DNA of 35,451 bases from Alcaligenaceae bacterium (GTDB lineage Bacteria > Pseudomonadota > Gammaproteobacteria > Burkholderiales > Burkholderiaceae_B): assembly GCA_947379755.1 (NCBI GenBank), contig CANCOC010000032.1, positions 1 to 35,451 on the forward strand, given 5' to 3'. A program made the translations under genes and the position numbers. The notes beneath the pieces were generated by a model. That model worked only from the letters and a program-made list of their open reading frames with translations, ran no database searches and was not told where the DNA came from. This document shows, in pieces, positions 16,624 to 25,700 of the stretch; position 1 is the stretch's first letter, and each line of letters opens with the position of its first letter.

Positions 16624-17523
16624 ATGGCCCATGACGAATCCGCTTGCATTACAGAGTTTATTGACGCCGTCTGGCTGGAGGATGGTCTGGCCGCTAATAC
16701 GCTCTCGGCATATCGGCGTGACTTGCTTGCGTTTGAGCAATGGCTGACACAAGAACGCAGGATCGGCCTGGATGCTGCAGGTGCAGGCGATATAGAGGCC
16801 TGGTTTGCAGCCCGCCATGCAGAGTCCAAACCAAGCACTGCCAATCGCCGTCTGGCGACGTTGAGGCGCTATTACCTTTGGGCCATCAGGCACCAGCGCG
16901 TCACGGTGGATCCGTGTCTGCAAATGATGACGGCCCGCCAGCCCTTACGCATCCCTAAAACGCTCTCCGAGGCGCAAGTCGAGGCGTTGCTGCTGCAACC
17001 ACCTGTCCATACGTCAAGAGGTTTGCGGGATCGCGCCATGCTTGAGGTGCTTTATGCCACGGGCCTCAGAGTGTCAGAGCTCGTGAATGTGGGTGTGCTC
17101 GACATCAGTCTGACGGATGGGGTGGTGCGCGTGGTGCAGGGCAAGGGTGGCAAGGATCGTCTGGTGCCGCTCGGTGCCGAAGCCGCCCACTGGGTTTCGA
17201 CCTTCATGCAGACTGCCCGACCTGAACTGCTTGGTGCGCGAACCAGTCCTGCCTTATTTGTGACCGCGCGTGCCGCGCCCATGACACGGCAGTCGTTCTG
17301 GCTGCTCATCAAGAAGTATGCAGTCCTGGCGGGCGTCAGGGCTCCCTTGTCGCCCCACGTCTTGCGTCACGCCTTTGCCACCCACTTGCTCAATCATGGT
17401 GCGGATCTGCGCGTGGTCCAGATGCTGCTCGGGCATGCTGACATATCAACCACACAGATTTATACCCATGTTGCAAGAGAGCGCTTGAAAAGCCTGCATG
17501 CCCAGCATCATCCGCGAGGCTAA
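16624..17523 (+). CDS. xerD: Site-specific tyrosine recombinase XerD
   Basis: With XerC it resolves chromosome dimers at dif. The ATG at 16624 gives 299 residues, matching the usual 298; an upstream ATG at 16564 lies within the terminator and would add 20 atypical residues. The N-terminal SAM-like DNA-binding domain (about 10-95) has NTLSAYRRDL. The catalytic set is complete: Arg149 in ATGLRVSEL, Lys174 in GKGGKDR, His245 and Arg248 in HVLRHAFATH, His271 in LGHADISTTQ and nucleophile Tyr280. XerD rather than XerC is inferred from the start region and overall similarity. tRNA-Arg follows 22 bases downstream. It is a chromosomal housekeeping enzyme, not an island integrase. Confidence 0.93.
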   Translation: MAHDESACITEFIDAVWLEDGLAANTLSAYRRDLLAFEQWLTQERRIGLDAAGAGDIEAWFAARHAESKPSTANRRLATLRRYYLWAIRHQRVTVDPCLQMMTARQPLRIPKTLSEAQVEALLLQPPVHTSRGLRDRAMLEVLYATGLRVSELVNVGVLDISLTDGVVRVVQGKGGKDRLVPLGAEAAHWVSTFMQTARPELLGARTSPALFVTARAAPMTRQSFWLLIKKYAVLAGVRAPLSPHVLRHAFATHLLNHGADLRVVQMLLGHADISTTQIYTHVARERLKSLHAQHHPRG

Positions 17524-17545
17524 AGCTTGCTAAACTAGCGCCCAC

Positions 17546-17621
17546 GCCGCCGTAACTCAGTGGATAGAGTACCTTCCTCCTAAGAAGGGAGTCGGACGTT
17601 CGATTCGTCTCGGCGGCACCA
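17546..17621 (+). tRNA. tRNA-Arg (anticodon CCU)
   Basis: All arms fold. The acceptor GCCGCCG pairs with CGGCGGC; the D arm is ACTC...GAGT; the anticodon stem CCTTC/GAAGG encloses CTCCTAA, giving CCU (17579-17581), which reads AGG. The T arm GGACG/CGTCT encloses TTCGATT. ACCA is encoded, so no CCA addition is needed. tRNA-Arg(CCU) genes are frequent attachment sites for integrative elements, but nothing integrated follows here. Confidence 0.97.
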
Positions 17622-17638
17622 CATATACAGCGTCAGAG

Positions 17639-17661
17639 CCATTACCCATAAGCGTTAATGG
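17639..17661 (+). other. Weak hairpin downstream of tRNA-Arg
   Basis: CCATTA (17639-17644) pairs with TAATGG (17656-17661) over an 11-base loop. No T run follows, so it is a poor intrinsic terminator; it may help tRNA 3' processing or be chance. The rest of the 76-base gap before the lipoprotein gene shows only an AAAGGA ribosome site at the far end. Confidence 0.2.
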
Positions 17662-17697
17662 TGTCCGGCGGCTTTCCAAAAGGACCTCCTAGCTCCC

Positions 17698-18519
17698 ATG
17701 GCATTCAAAACAACAAAAAAACTGATCGCGATGCGCCAGTCAGGTGCCGGACTGATTGCCGTTGCAACGCTTTTGCTGGCAGGCTGCGCGTCAGATCCAT
17801 CGTTATTGGGTAATGGCATGAATGTCACGGTCAGCGATCCTGCGCGTCTGACACGCAGTGGCTTTCTGACCGACTACGCACGTCTGAAGCCAACCAGGTG
17901 GGGCGAAGGGCTCGAGTGCTGGCAAGAGTCCAACCTCGATGCACGGCGCTACAGCAAGATCATGGTTTCAAGGATTGTTGTGTCTTTTGCACCTTCTTCC
18001 AATAAGTCGGCAGAGCAAACGATCGATCCCTCCGACATTAAAGTGCTGACTGATTACTTTCATGCTGCACTGGTCAGGAGTTTAAAAGCAGATATGGAGA
18101 TTGTGGATCAACCAGGCCCAGGAGTGGCTGTTTTGCGCGTCGCGCTGACAGACCTTGTTCCCACAACTGTTGGCGATAGCGTCGCGGGTACGCTGATTCC
18201 ATACGCTTTTATTGTCGAGGCGGGCTCGGGCACCGCGACGGGCCGTCCTGCTGGATCGACACCGTATCTTGGTGAAACAGGCATGGAAATGCAGTTTCGC
18301 GACGGCGTAACGGGTTCTGTGCTCGCTGAGTGCCGGGACACTGAAATCGGCAGGAAATACGCCGCTGATATCGATGCAGGTGCGGCGACCGCTGCCAAGA
18401 CCTGGGCGAGCGGATACCTGAATTCGTTTCAATCGTGGTCCTACGCAAAAAATGCTTTTGATAAATGGTCTGTGCTCATTGCCAGACGCGTGGGTCAATT
18501 GCGTGCCAATCCCGAATAA
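17698..18519 (+). CDS. DUF3313-type lipoprotein
   Basis: Predicted lipoprotein of 273 residues with unknown function. The lipobox LLAGC ends at Cys30, after a hydrophobic segment (about 18-29), so a mature protein anchored by Cys30 is expected. The mature part has LTRSGFLTDYARLKP and SKIMVSRIVVSF, resembling DUF3313 proteins, and ends in a long alanine-rich helix with IARRVGQLRANPE. AAAGGA lies about 13 bases before this ATG, rather far. An in-frame ATG at 17731 would also keep the lipobox but has a short n-region and no better site. It sits alone between tRNA-Arg and the MFS gene. The DUF assignment is from memory of family features. Confidence 0.85.
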   Translation: MAFKTTKKLIAMRQSGAGLIAVATLLLAGCASDPSLLGNGMNVTVSDPARLTRSGFLTDYARLKPTRWGEGLECWQESNLDARRYSKIMVSRIVVSFAPSSNKSAEQTIDPSDIKVLTDYFHAALVRSLKADMEIVDQPGPGVAVLRVALTDLVPTTVGDSVAGTLIPYAFIVEAGSGTATGRPAGSTPYLGETGMEMQFRDGVTGSVLAECRDTEIGRKYAADIDAGAATAAKTWASGYLNSFQSWSYAKNAFDKWSVLIARRVGQLRANPE

Positions 18520-18578
18520 TACTAAGTCTGTTTTTGAGTCACCCTAAGCGTCAGGTTTTCGTTATGATCAGAGAACTT

Positions 18579-18621
18579 CCGGGAGCTTTTAGAATTAGTC
18601 GAGGGACTAATGACTCCGGGA
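18579..18621 (+). promoter_or_regulatory. Structured leader upstream of the MFS gene
   Basis: ATTAGTC (18594-18600) and GACTAAT (18605-18611) form a perfect 7-bp stem with a GAGG loop. Flanking CCGGGAG (18579-18585) and CTCCGG (18615-18620 region) can form a second stem with one bulged G, and TCCGGGA occurs on both sides as a direct repeat. The GAGG loop and downstream GGGA are purine-rich, so the structure could affect ribosome access. There is no T run, so it is not a normal terminator. Confidence 0.35.
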
Positions 18622-18643
18622 TTCAGCTTTGAAAAACGATTCC

Positions 18644-19864
18644 ATGACCCAAGCCACTGTCAGCCCAAACGATTCCAACGCAGTACGCACGATCCTGATC
18701 GGCACGTTTATCGTACTGCTTGCAATGGGGACACGTGCAACCTTTGGTTTGTTCATGCAGCCGATGGGGCTTGAGCATAACTGGCCACGAGAGGTCTTCT
18801 CCATGGCGTTCGCCATCCAGAACCTCGTCTGGGGTGTCGGCGCCATTGGTGCAGGCATGATGGCGGACCGATTTGGTTCAGCGCGTACCATTGCCCTGTG
18901 TGCGGTCTTATATGCACTCGGACTGGTGGGGACACGTTTATCATCAAGCGTATTTGATCTGTATATGACAGCAGGCGTGCTGATCGGCCTGGGTCAGGCG
19001 GGCACAACCTTTGCAGTGATCCTGCCTGTGATTGCGCGTACTGTTCCCGTCGCTTCACGCAGTACTGCCATGGGTATTGCAAGTGCTGGCGGTTCACTGG
19101 GCCAGTTCCTGGTGGTGCCCACAGGACAGCTCTTGATTGATACCTACCAGTGGACAGGTGCTTTCTGGATTCTCTCGGTAGTACTGGCCGCTACGTTGCC
19201 GCTGACCTGGTTTTTGCGTGGCAAACCGGCTCCCTCGACCGGTCCGCAGCAGTCAATGATTTCGGCAATCAAACAGGCACTCAAGCACCCAACCTTTCAC
19301 TTTTTGTTCTGGGGATATTTTGTCTGCGGTTTTCATACCGCCTTCATTACCCTTCATTTGCCTGCCTTTGTAACGGATTCCGGTTTGAATGCCAGTACAG
19401 GGGCGATCGCCATTGCCTTGATTGGTTTATTCAACGTATTTGGTTCCTTTACTGCAGGAAAGCTCGGAGGCACGCATAGCAAAAAGAATTTGCTGGCATT
19501 TATCTACGCGATGCGTGCCTTTGGAATCCTGTGGATTCTGGTAATGCCCACTACGGTCTGGGTGGTGTACGTATTTGCTGGATGGATGGGTTTGTTCTGG
19601 CTGGGAACCGTCCCGCTGACTCAAGGTTTGATCGCACAGATTTATGGTTTGCGTTATGCGGCGACCCTCTCGGGTATGGTGTTCCTGGGGCATCAGCTTG
19701 GCAGCTTCAGTGGTGTTTATCTGGGCGGTAAAGTGCAGGCACTGACCGGCAGTTACGATCTGGTGTGGTGGATGGGGATTGCACTGGCTCTGATGGCAAG
19801 CGCACTGTGTTTGCCTGTCAAGGAAAAACCACTCGCGCTGCCGCTGATGCCGACTCCCGCATAA
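18644..19864 (+). CDS. MFS transporter
   Basis: Major facilitator superfamily membrane protein of about 406 residues with twelve hydrophobic helices. Motif A is present as GMMADRFGSARTIALC after helix 2. A short soluble loop (FLRGKPAPSTGPQQSM) lies between the two halves. The N-terminus TILIGTFIVLLAMGTRATFGLFMQPM resembles the oxalate/formate antiporter-like and monocarboxylate MFS branch, so an organic anion is a reasonable but unproven substrate. The ATG at 18644 lacks a clear Shine-Dalgarno; an in-frame TTG at 18629, with GGGA 7 bases upstream, would add five residues. The stop is 9 bases before the 49-codon membrane protein gene, suggesting co-transcription. Confidence 0.9.
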   Translation: MTQATVSPNDSNAVRTILIGTFIVLLAMGTRATFGLFMQPMGLEHNWPREVFSMAFAIQNLVWGVGAIGAGMMADRFGSARTIALCAVLYALGLVGTRLSSSVFDLYMTAGVLIGLGQAGTTFAVILPVIARTVPVASRSTAMGIASAGGSLGQFLVVPTGQLLIDTYQWTGAFWILSVVLAATLPLTWFLRGKPAPSTGPQQSMISAIKQALKHPTFHFLFWGYFVCGFHTAFITLHLPAFVTDSGLNASTGAIAIALIGLFNVFGSFTAGKLGGTHSKKNLLAFIYAMRAFGILWILVMPTTVWVVYVFAGWMGLFWLGTVPLTQGLIAQIYGLRYAATLSGMVFLGHQLGSFSGVYLGGKVQALTGSYDLVWWMGIALALMASALCLPVKEKPLALPLMPTPA

Positions 19865-19873
19865 GTGCATATT

Positions 19874-20023
19874 ATGAACAATAGCGCGTTCAAACCTTCG
19901 TTATTTTTAAAAATTGTCCTGGGTGCAGGATTGCTCGTCGTGCTGGGGATCGGGTTTCTCGGTTACCTGACGCCAGGTATGCGGCTGAACTGGGAAACCA
20001 TTGCGACGATGTGCGGGTTTTGA
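19874..20023 (+). CDS. Small single-pass membrane protein, 49 residues
   Basis: Short ORF starting ATG at 19874 and ending TGA at 20021-20023. The product has a polar start (MNNSAFKPS), one clear transmembrane helix at about 14-32 (IVLGAGLLVVLGIGFLGYL) and a short tail, TPGMRLNWETIATMCGF. It fills most of the 167 bases between the MFS stop and the nuclease start, with a 9-base gap before it and 8 bases after, as for a real operon member. The codons look like those of its neighbours. An in-frame GTG at 19865 is an alternative start; neither has a strong Shine-Dalgarno. The amphipathic start and single helix suggest an inner-membrane protein. I do not recognise a named family with confidence. 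Confidence 0.7.
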   Translation: MNNSAFKPSLFLKIVLGAGLLVVLGIGFLGYLTPGMRLNWETIATMCGF

Positions 20024-20031
20024 TTGTGCGT

Positions 20032-22761
20032 ATGCGCACGCTCGAAGAGTTCCCTGTCACGACGTATCTGCAACTCAAAGCACTGCCCGCACGCAGTACG
20101 GCGGTGCTCACGGTCAATAACAGACTTGCGCGTCGCGTCATTCAAGTGCTGGCTGCGCAGATCTCCGCCCCAACGATCGCAACCTCTGGTAAGGCTGCCC
20201 CGGTACGGACCTCAGAAATCCCAATGGTTGCACCCTGGTCTGGCTGGCTCTCGCACCTCCTGGCACAGCTCAGTTTTCACGAAGATATTCCCGCACCTGC
20301 TCATGTACTGGATGCGTTTGCGGCACAAACGTTGTGGGCCCGCGTCATTGAGCAGGCCGAGCAGGCCAGACCCCTGCTGGATATCAATCAGGCAGCCTCA
20401 GCGGCGATGCAGGCCGATGCCCTGATCGACGAGTGGAATATTGCGGTAGAAGAGTCGGCATACACGCAAGAGTATCTAAGTTTTGAAAGATGGCGAGATG
20501 CGTACCGTACGCGTTTGCATGCATTGGATGCATTGGATCCGAATTTACTTATTGAGCGCGTGATCCTTCATCTGTCGATCATTGCAAAGCAGACAGATCC
20601 AGCGGACTTTTCTTTGCCAGCACAATTGGTGATAGCAGGGTTTTCTGAAGTCTCGCCACGGATGAGTCGTTTGCTTGATGTGCTTATGCAGCTCGGTGTT
20701 GAGATTTCGACATTGCAGGACGAAGAAGAGGCTGCCGTTCAGGTCAGTCGCGTCATGTCGGCCAATGCACAGTCAGAGTGGCTGGCAGCGGCGCACTGGG
20801 CACGCCAGCAGCTTGATACATTCCCTGAGGGAAAATTCGCAATCGTTGCGATTGGCCTGGATGCTGAGGTGCCTTATGCCAGGCGTGTGCTTGATCAGGT
20901 GCTCAGTGACTCTGCTCAGACACCACATGCCTTTAACGTTGCCGTGGCCAGGCCGCTGGCCCAGTGGCGGGCTGGGCGGGCAATGCTGGCCTGGCTAAGA
21001 ACGTTCGTTCTGATGAAGGAGCAGTCAGGCGCAGAGCCCATTGATTTTGGTGCGGCGCTGTTGTCGGGGCATTGTGCCGGTCATGCTGTCGAGATGGGCC
21101 AGCGCGCAAGGATTGATGCACGCTGGCGCGACTATCAGACCACACGTATCAACCTTGCAGCCTGGACACGCGCCATTGAAGGCTTGCCAATGTTGGCACC
21201 TGCCTGGCAGCGCGCCTGGCAGGATTGGCAGTCCTATCCGCGGCAGTGCGAGGCGAATCAGTGGGCGCAATATTTTCGCACCACCCTGTCTACGCTGGGG
21301 TTTCCCGGTCAGGCACGGCAGAGTTCGGTCGCCTATCAGGTTACCGAAGCGCTGGACGCATTGCTTGATCGTTTTGCAATGCTCACACCCGTGCTTGGCC
21401 GGGTCACAGCCTCAGAGGCGTGGTCAACGCTGAGTCGGCTGGCGCGCAGTGCGCCGTTCCAGCCGCAACGTGATCCGGGTGCCAGGCTCGATGTGTTGGG
21501 CCTGTTAGAGGCGGAGGGCGGGCGCTGGGATGCGGTCTGGATGCTCGGTTTAACCGACGATGTGTTGCCTGCTTCCGCAAGACCCAATCCGTTTATTCCC
21601 TTATCTGCATTGCGCGTTGCACGCGCGCCGCGTGCAACGCCTGAGCGCGAACACGAGTGGGCAGGACAGATCTATCTGCAATTGTGCCGCACGGCACCTC
21701 GCATCATCGTCAGTGCGGCCCGGCAGGAAGGTGAGCGCGGTTTGCGTGCCTCGCCCCTGATCGCAGGGGCCCCCGAGATCGCTGATTGCTGGACGCCTGA
21801 CATTGCGCTCAACCCCGTAGTCCTGCTTGACGAGTTGATAGATGACCGCGGCCCACCGGTGCTTCTGTCAGACATCACACCGGGTGGCGTCAATGTCCTC
21901 GAGACACAATCCTGCAATCCGTTGTGGGGGTTCGTGCGGCATCGTTTGAGGGTGAGGGGGCTTGAGCCTTATGCGACGCTTCCCTCTAAAACTTTGCGTG
22001 GTATTTTTCTGCATGCGGTCATGCAGCGTATATGGGAGCATCTCGGCGACCAGGACCGACTCCTTGCCATGCAGGAAAGTGGTGCACTGATTCCGCTGAT
22101 CCAGGAGATTGTTCGCACTGAAGCACTGAGGACCTTGCATGACTATCCTGAAATGTGGCAAAGGCTTGAGGCTGAACGTGCAGACACGCTGGTGCAAGCC
22201 TGGTTGATGCAGGAATCAAAACGTACGCCCTTTGTCGTGTCGCAGATTGAACAAAAGCGGTTGCTTGAAATTGGTACACAGTCTCGCAAGTTGCGTCTGG
22301 AGTTGCGTCTGGATCGGCTCGATACCCTGGGAGATAACCGGCAGCTGGTGATTGATTACAAATCAGGTGCAAAGTTACCTGATGTTTTAAAAGACTGGCG
22401 TCAGGACCGGCCCGTTCATCTGCAATTGCCCAGTTATGCGGCACTCATGGGGGCCGATGGGGCCACCGAGGGTCTTGCAGGATTCATTCTGGTGCAGCTC
22501 CATAGCAAAGGTGTGACCACGATGGGGCTTGTCGACAAGGATGCTGATCTGAATCTCAAGGGTCCTAAAAATATCGAAGAAGCAAAATTTGTCGATGCGA
22601 CATGGACACAGGTGATGCACCGCATGAACCATTCGATTACAGGTCTGGCTGATGAGTTCCTGCTGGGGGTTGCCGTGAACCAATCGTGGCGAAAGAACGA
22701 TTTGCAGTACTGTGATGTCTTGCCGATTTTACGGGTGTATGACGAGCGCGATGATGAGTGA
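20032..22761 (+). CDS. AddB-like PD-(D/E)XK nuclease, putative DNA repair protein
   Basis: Large protein of about 909 residues resembling the betaproteobacterial AddB-like 'probable DNA repair protein' family. It is expected to pair with the downstream helicase for DNA end processing. The N-terminal and central part is a degenerate helicase-like scaffold with no intact P-loop. The C-terminal nuclease has LRLDRLD, then VIDYKSG with Asp775 and Lys777, and the QLPSYA motif, all intact. AddB-type proteins usually hold a 4Fe-4S cluster with one cysteine before and three after the nuclease core. Here Cys628 (TQSCNPLWGF) remains, but the C-terminal end LQYCDVLPILRV has only Cys894. The start is uncertain: GTG at 20011 or 20026 and TTG at 20020 are in frame; ATG at 20032 follows the small gene. 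Confidence 0.87.
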   Translation: MRTLEEFPVTTYLQLKALPARSTAVLTVNNRLARRVIQVLAAQISAPTIATSGKAAPVRTSEIPMVAPWSGWLSHLLAQLSFHEDIPAPAHVLDAFAAQTLWARVIEQAEQARPLLDINQAASAAMQADALIDEWNIAVEESAYTQEYLSFERWRDAYRTRLHALDALDPNLLIERVILHLSIIAKQTDPADFSLPAQLVIAGFSEVSPRMSRLLDVLMQLGVEISTLQDEEEAAVQVSRVMSANAQSEWLAAAHWARQQLDTFPEGKFAIVAIGLDAEVPYARRVLDQVLSDSAQTPHAFNVAVARPLAQWRAGRAMLAWLRTFVLMKEQSGAEPIDFGAALLSGHCAGHAVEMGQRARIDARWRDYQTTRINLAAWTRAIEGLPMLAPAWQRAWQDWQSYPRQCEANQWAQYFRTTLSTLGFPGQARQSSVAYQVTEALDALLDRFAMLTPVLGRVTASEAWSTLSRLARSAPFQPQRDPGARLDVLGLLEAEGGRWDAVWMLGLTDDVLPASARPNPFIPLSALRVARAPRATPEREHEWAGQIYLQLCRTAPRIIVSAARQEGERGLRASPLIAGAPEIADCWTPDIALNPVVLLDELIDDRGPPVLLSDITPGGVNVLETQSCNPLWGFVRHRLRVRGLEPYATLPSKTLRGIFLHAVMQRIWEHLGDQDRLLAMQESGALIPLIQEIVRTEALRTLHDYPEMWQRLEAERADTLVQAWLMQESKRTPFVVSQIEQKRLLEIGTQSRKLRLELRLDRLDTLGDNRQLVIDYKSGAKLPDVLKDWRQDRPVHLQLPSYAALMGADGATEGLAGFILVQLHSKGVTTMGLVDKDADLNLKGPKNIEEAKFVDATWTQVMHRMNHSITGLADEFLLGVAVNQSWRKNDLQYCDVLPILRVYDERDDE

Positions 22762-25700
22762 AAAAATCCCTCAGGACGCGGCGGTACGTGCCCGTGCGAT
22801 TGACCCCGGTCAGTCGTTTCTGGTGCAGGCACCGGCGGGCTCGGGGAAAACCGAATTACTGACTGATCGGATCCTTGCCTTGCTTGCCACGGTCAATCGG
22901 CCCGAAGAGATTGTTGCCATCACCTTTACGCGTAAAGCGGCTGCTGAAATGCATGAACGGGTCTTGCAAAAACTCAGTGCAGGACTGGACGCCGTGCCTC
23001 CGGTTCGCACCCACGCGAGAAAGAGCTGGGACCTGGCGCGTCAGGCTTTGCGGCGCGATCAGGAAATGGGCTGGCAGATCCTGCAGCATCCTGCACGCCT
23101 GTCGATTCGGACCATTGATGCTTTTTGCGCGTCGCTAGTGCGCACCATGCCGTGGTTATCCGGAATGGGCGGGCTGCCCAAAATTGTCGATGACGCCCGA
23201 CCGCACTACCTTGCTGCCGCACGCAAGACACTGGATCTGGCCGACGAGGGTGAGTTTGAATACGTTATCCAGTTGCTCAAACATCTGGATCTTGATATTG
23301 AAGTGGCCTCAAATGCGCTGGCCGATATGCTGGGTCAGCGAGATCAGTGGCTGCCGTTACTTGAGCAAAGTAAAGATCGCGACGTGCTCGAAGAAAATTT
23401 ACAACGGGCGATCGAACAGGATTTGTTACGCCTTTCAGAAGCAATGCCCGCCGGCTGGGCCGAACAGCTCGCGCCTGGCGCACGACTTGCCTCGGATGCG
23501 CTGTCGGTCGAACAACCAGAGCATGCCGTGGTCGAACTGCTGGACTGGGATGGCATGCCTTTTTTACCGCTGGTCGAAGACCTGTCGCGCTGGAAAGGTT
23601 TGGCCGAGTTGTTGCTGACGGCTGATGGCAGTTTGCGTCGTACTCTCACAGTCAAGAATGGTTGCCCTCCAAAATCCGAACAAAAAGAACTTCTTTTGGA
23701 GTGGCTGGGCTCCCATCAGGACACAATCCAGCAAGACTGGGTTGAACGTTTGCAACAAGTGATGCGCACTCCAGAGCCTGAGTTTACTGAGGCACAATGG
23801 CAGATCCTGAAGGCGCAGATCCAGTGTTTGCGTCTTGCAGCGGCACAGCTTCTCGTGGAGTTCGCGCAAGCGGGTGAGGTTGACTTTATTGAAATCGCCC
23901 GTCGTGCGGATCTGGCGCTGGGATCCACCGATGATCCAACGGATCTGCTCCTCAGGCTCGACGCCAATATCCGGCATCTGCTGATTGATGAGTTTCAGGA
24001 CACCAGTCAGTCACAGATCGAGTTGCTGAAAAAGATCACTGCGGGATGGCAGACCGGAGATGGCCGCACCCTGTTGCTGGTGGGGGATCCGATGCAGTCG
24101 ATCTACCGGTTTCGCAAAGCGGATGTTTCATTGTTTCTGAAAATTCGCGACGAAGGTCTCGCTGACTTACGGCTTGAATCGCTGCGACTGACTGATAATT
24201 TTCGTTCACAGGCAGGTGTAGTCGAGTGGGTGAATCAGGTTTTTTCTAAATTATTACCCACCCAGGATGAGCCAGCAGCCGGTGCGATTTCTTATGCCGC
24301 ATCACGTGCTTTTCATGATCGAACCATTGAGCCTGCGGTGACCTTTCATCCTGTGTTCGTGCAGGCCGATGAAAAGCCGGAGGCCATTGTTGTAGAGCTG
24401 GCGCGTGCCGCAATGGCGCGCTATCCCGACAGTGAACATCCTGTCGCGATCCTGGTCAAGGCGCGTACGCATTTGAAAGAAGTTACACAAATGCTGGCAC
24501 AGGCAAAAATTGCTTGCCGAGCAGTCGAACTGGTGCCTCTGCATATGCGACCCTTTGTCGTGGATCTGGTGCAGATTGTGCGGGCGCTGTCTCACCCAGG
24601 CGACCGGGCAGCCTGGGTCTCCGTGCTGCGCTCACCCTACTGCGGATTGACGCTCGACAGCCTGCATCAGCTGGTGGCCGGTGATCCGCAAGGGGCCGTG
24701 CCAAGTTTGCTTGAACAGGCCTTGCGTGCGGGTGCAGAGGGTCAGCCATGCCTGGCGCAACAACAGCTGCAGGCGCAGGATTTTGCGCGCCTGTCTGCCG
24801 TCGCCCCGATTCTGCTCAGCGCACTCAGACAGGATGACGCCCGTCCGCTTGCCAGTCAGATTCAGCGTGTCTGGCGTCTACTCGGGGGACCGGATCTTGC
24901 CGCAGGGCAGGGTGATCTGCAAGATGCCGAGCGGGTGTTCCAGTTAATTGAGCAGCTTGCGCCCTATGGGGGGCTGGATCTAGATGCGCTTGAAACAAGG
25001 CTAAAAAAATTGTTTGCCACACCTGATTCTGAAGCGCGCGCGGTTGAGGTGATGACCATGCACAAGTCTAAGGGATTGCAGTTTGAGTGTGTGATTCTGT
25101 TCGGCCTGCATCACGGTCCCCGCCCGGATCAGAGCCCGCTGGTCCGTATTGAACAGGTTGAGGAGCATGTACTGTTTGGGCCTGTTAAGCCTCGCGCAAG
25201 TGAGGACCATGATGTGTTTTCCAGATATCTTGCGCAGCGTGAAAAACGTCGTGCAGATTATGAGGTGGATCGCTTGTTGTATGTGGCCGCAACACGTGCA
25301 AAAGAGTCGCTGCATCTGATCGCCGAAGTGGTGATGGATAAGAAAACAGATCAAGTTGCCAAGCCTGTCGCAGGCAGTTTGCTCGATCGTTTGTGGCCCT
25401 ATGTGGAGCCTGCTCAGCCTCATCCGGACTGGCACTTCGATTCATCCGTATTGCTCAGTCAGCCTGCTATCCAGGGTGGGCCCTTACGTCGCCGCGCCAG
25501 CATTCCGGTCCCCCCTGTGGCGTTGGCCGACGGTATGTCCAATGCCGCGTTTGCCTGGCGAACCAGTGTCAGCTTTGACCGTGAAATTGGCACCCTGGTT
25601 CATCTCTGGCTGGCACATATAGGAGATCAGGGGCTTGAGCGCTGGAATCCAGAAGGTATTCTTGCCAAAATCTCGTTGATTCAGCGTCAGTTGACACAGA

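Noticed and set aside
17546-17697. tRNA-Arg(CCU) as attachment site of a genomic island next to a tyrosine recombinase
   Set aside because: The recombinase is housekeeping XerD lying upstream, the following genes are ordinary, and no repeat of the tRNA 3' end is seen in the window.
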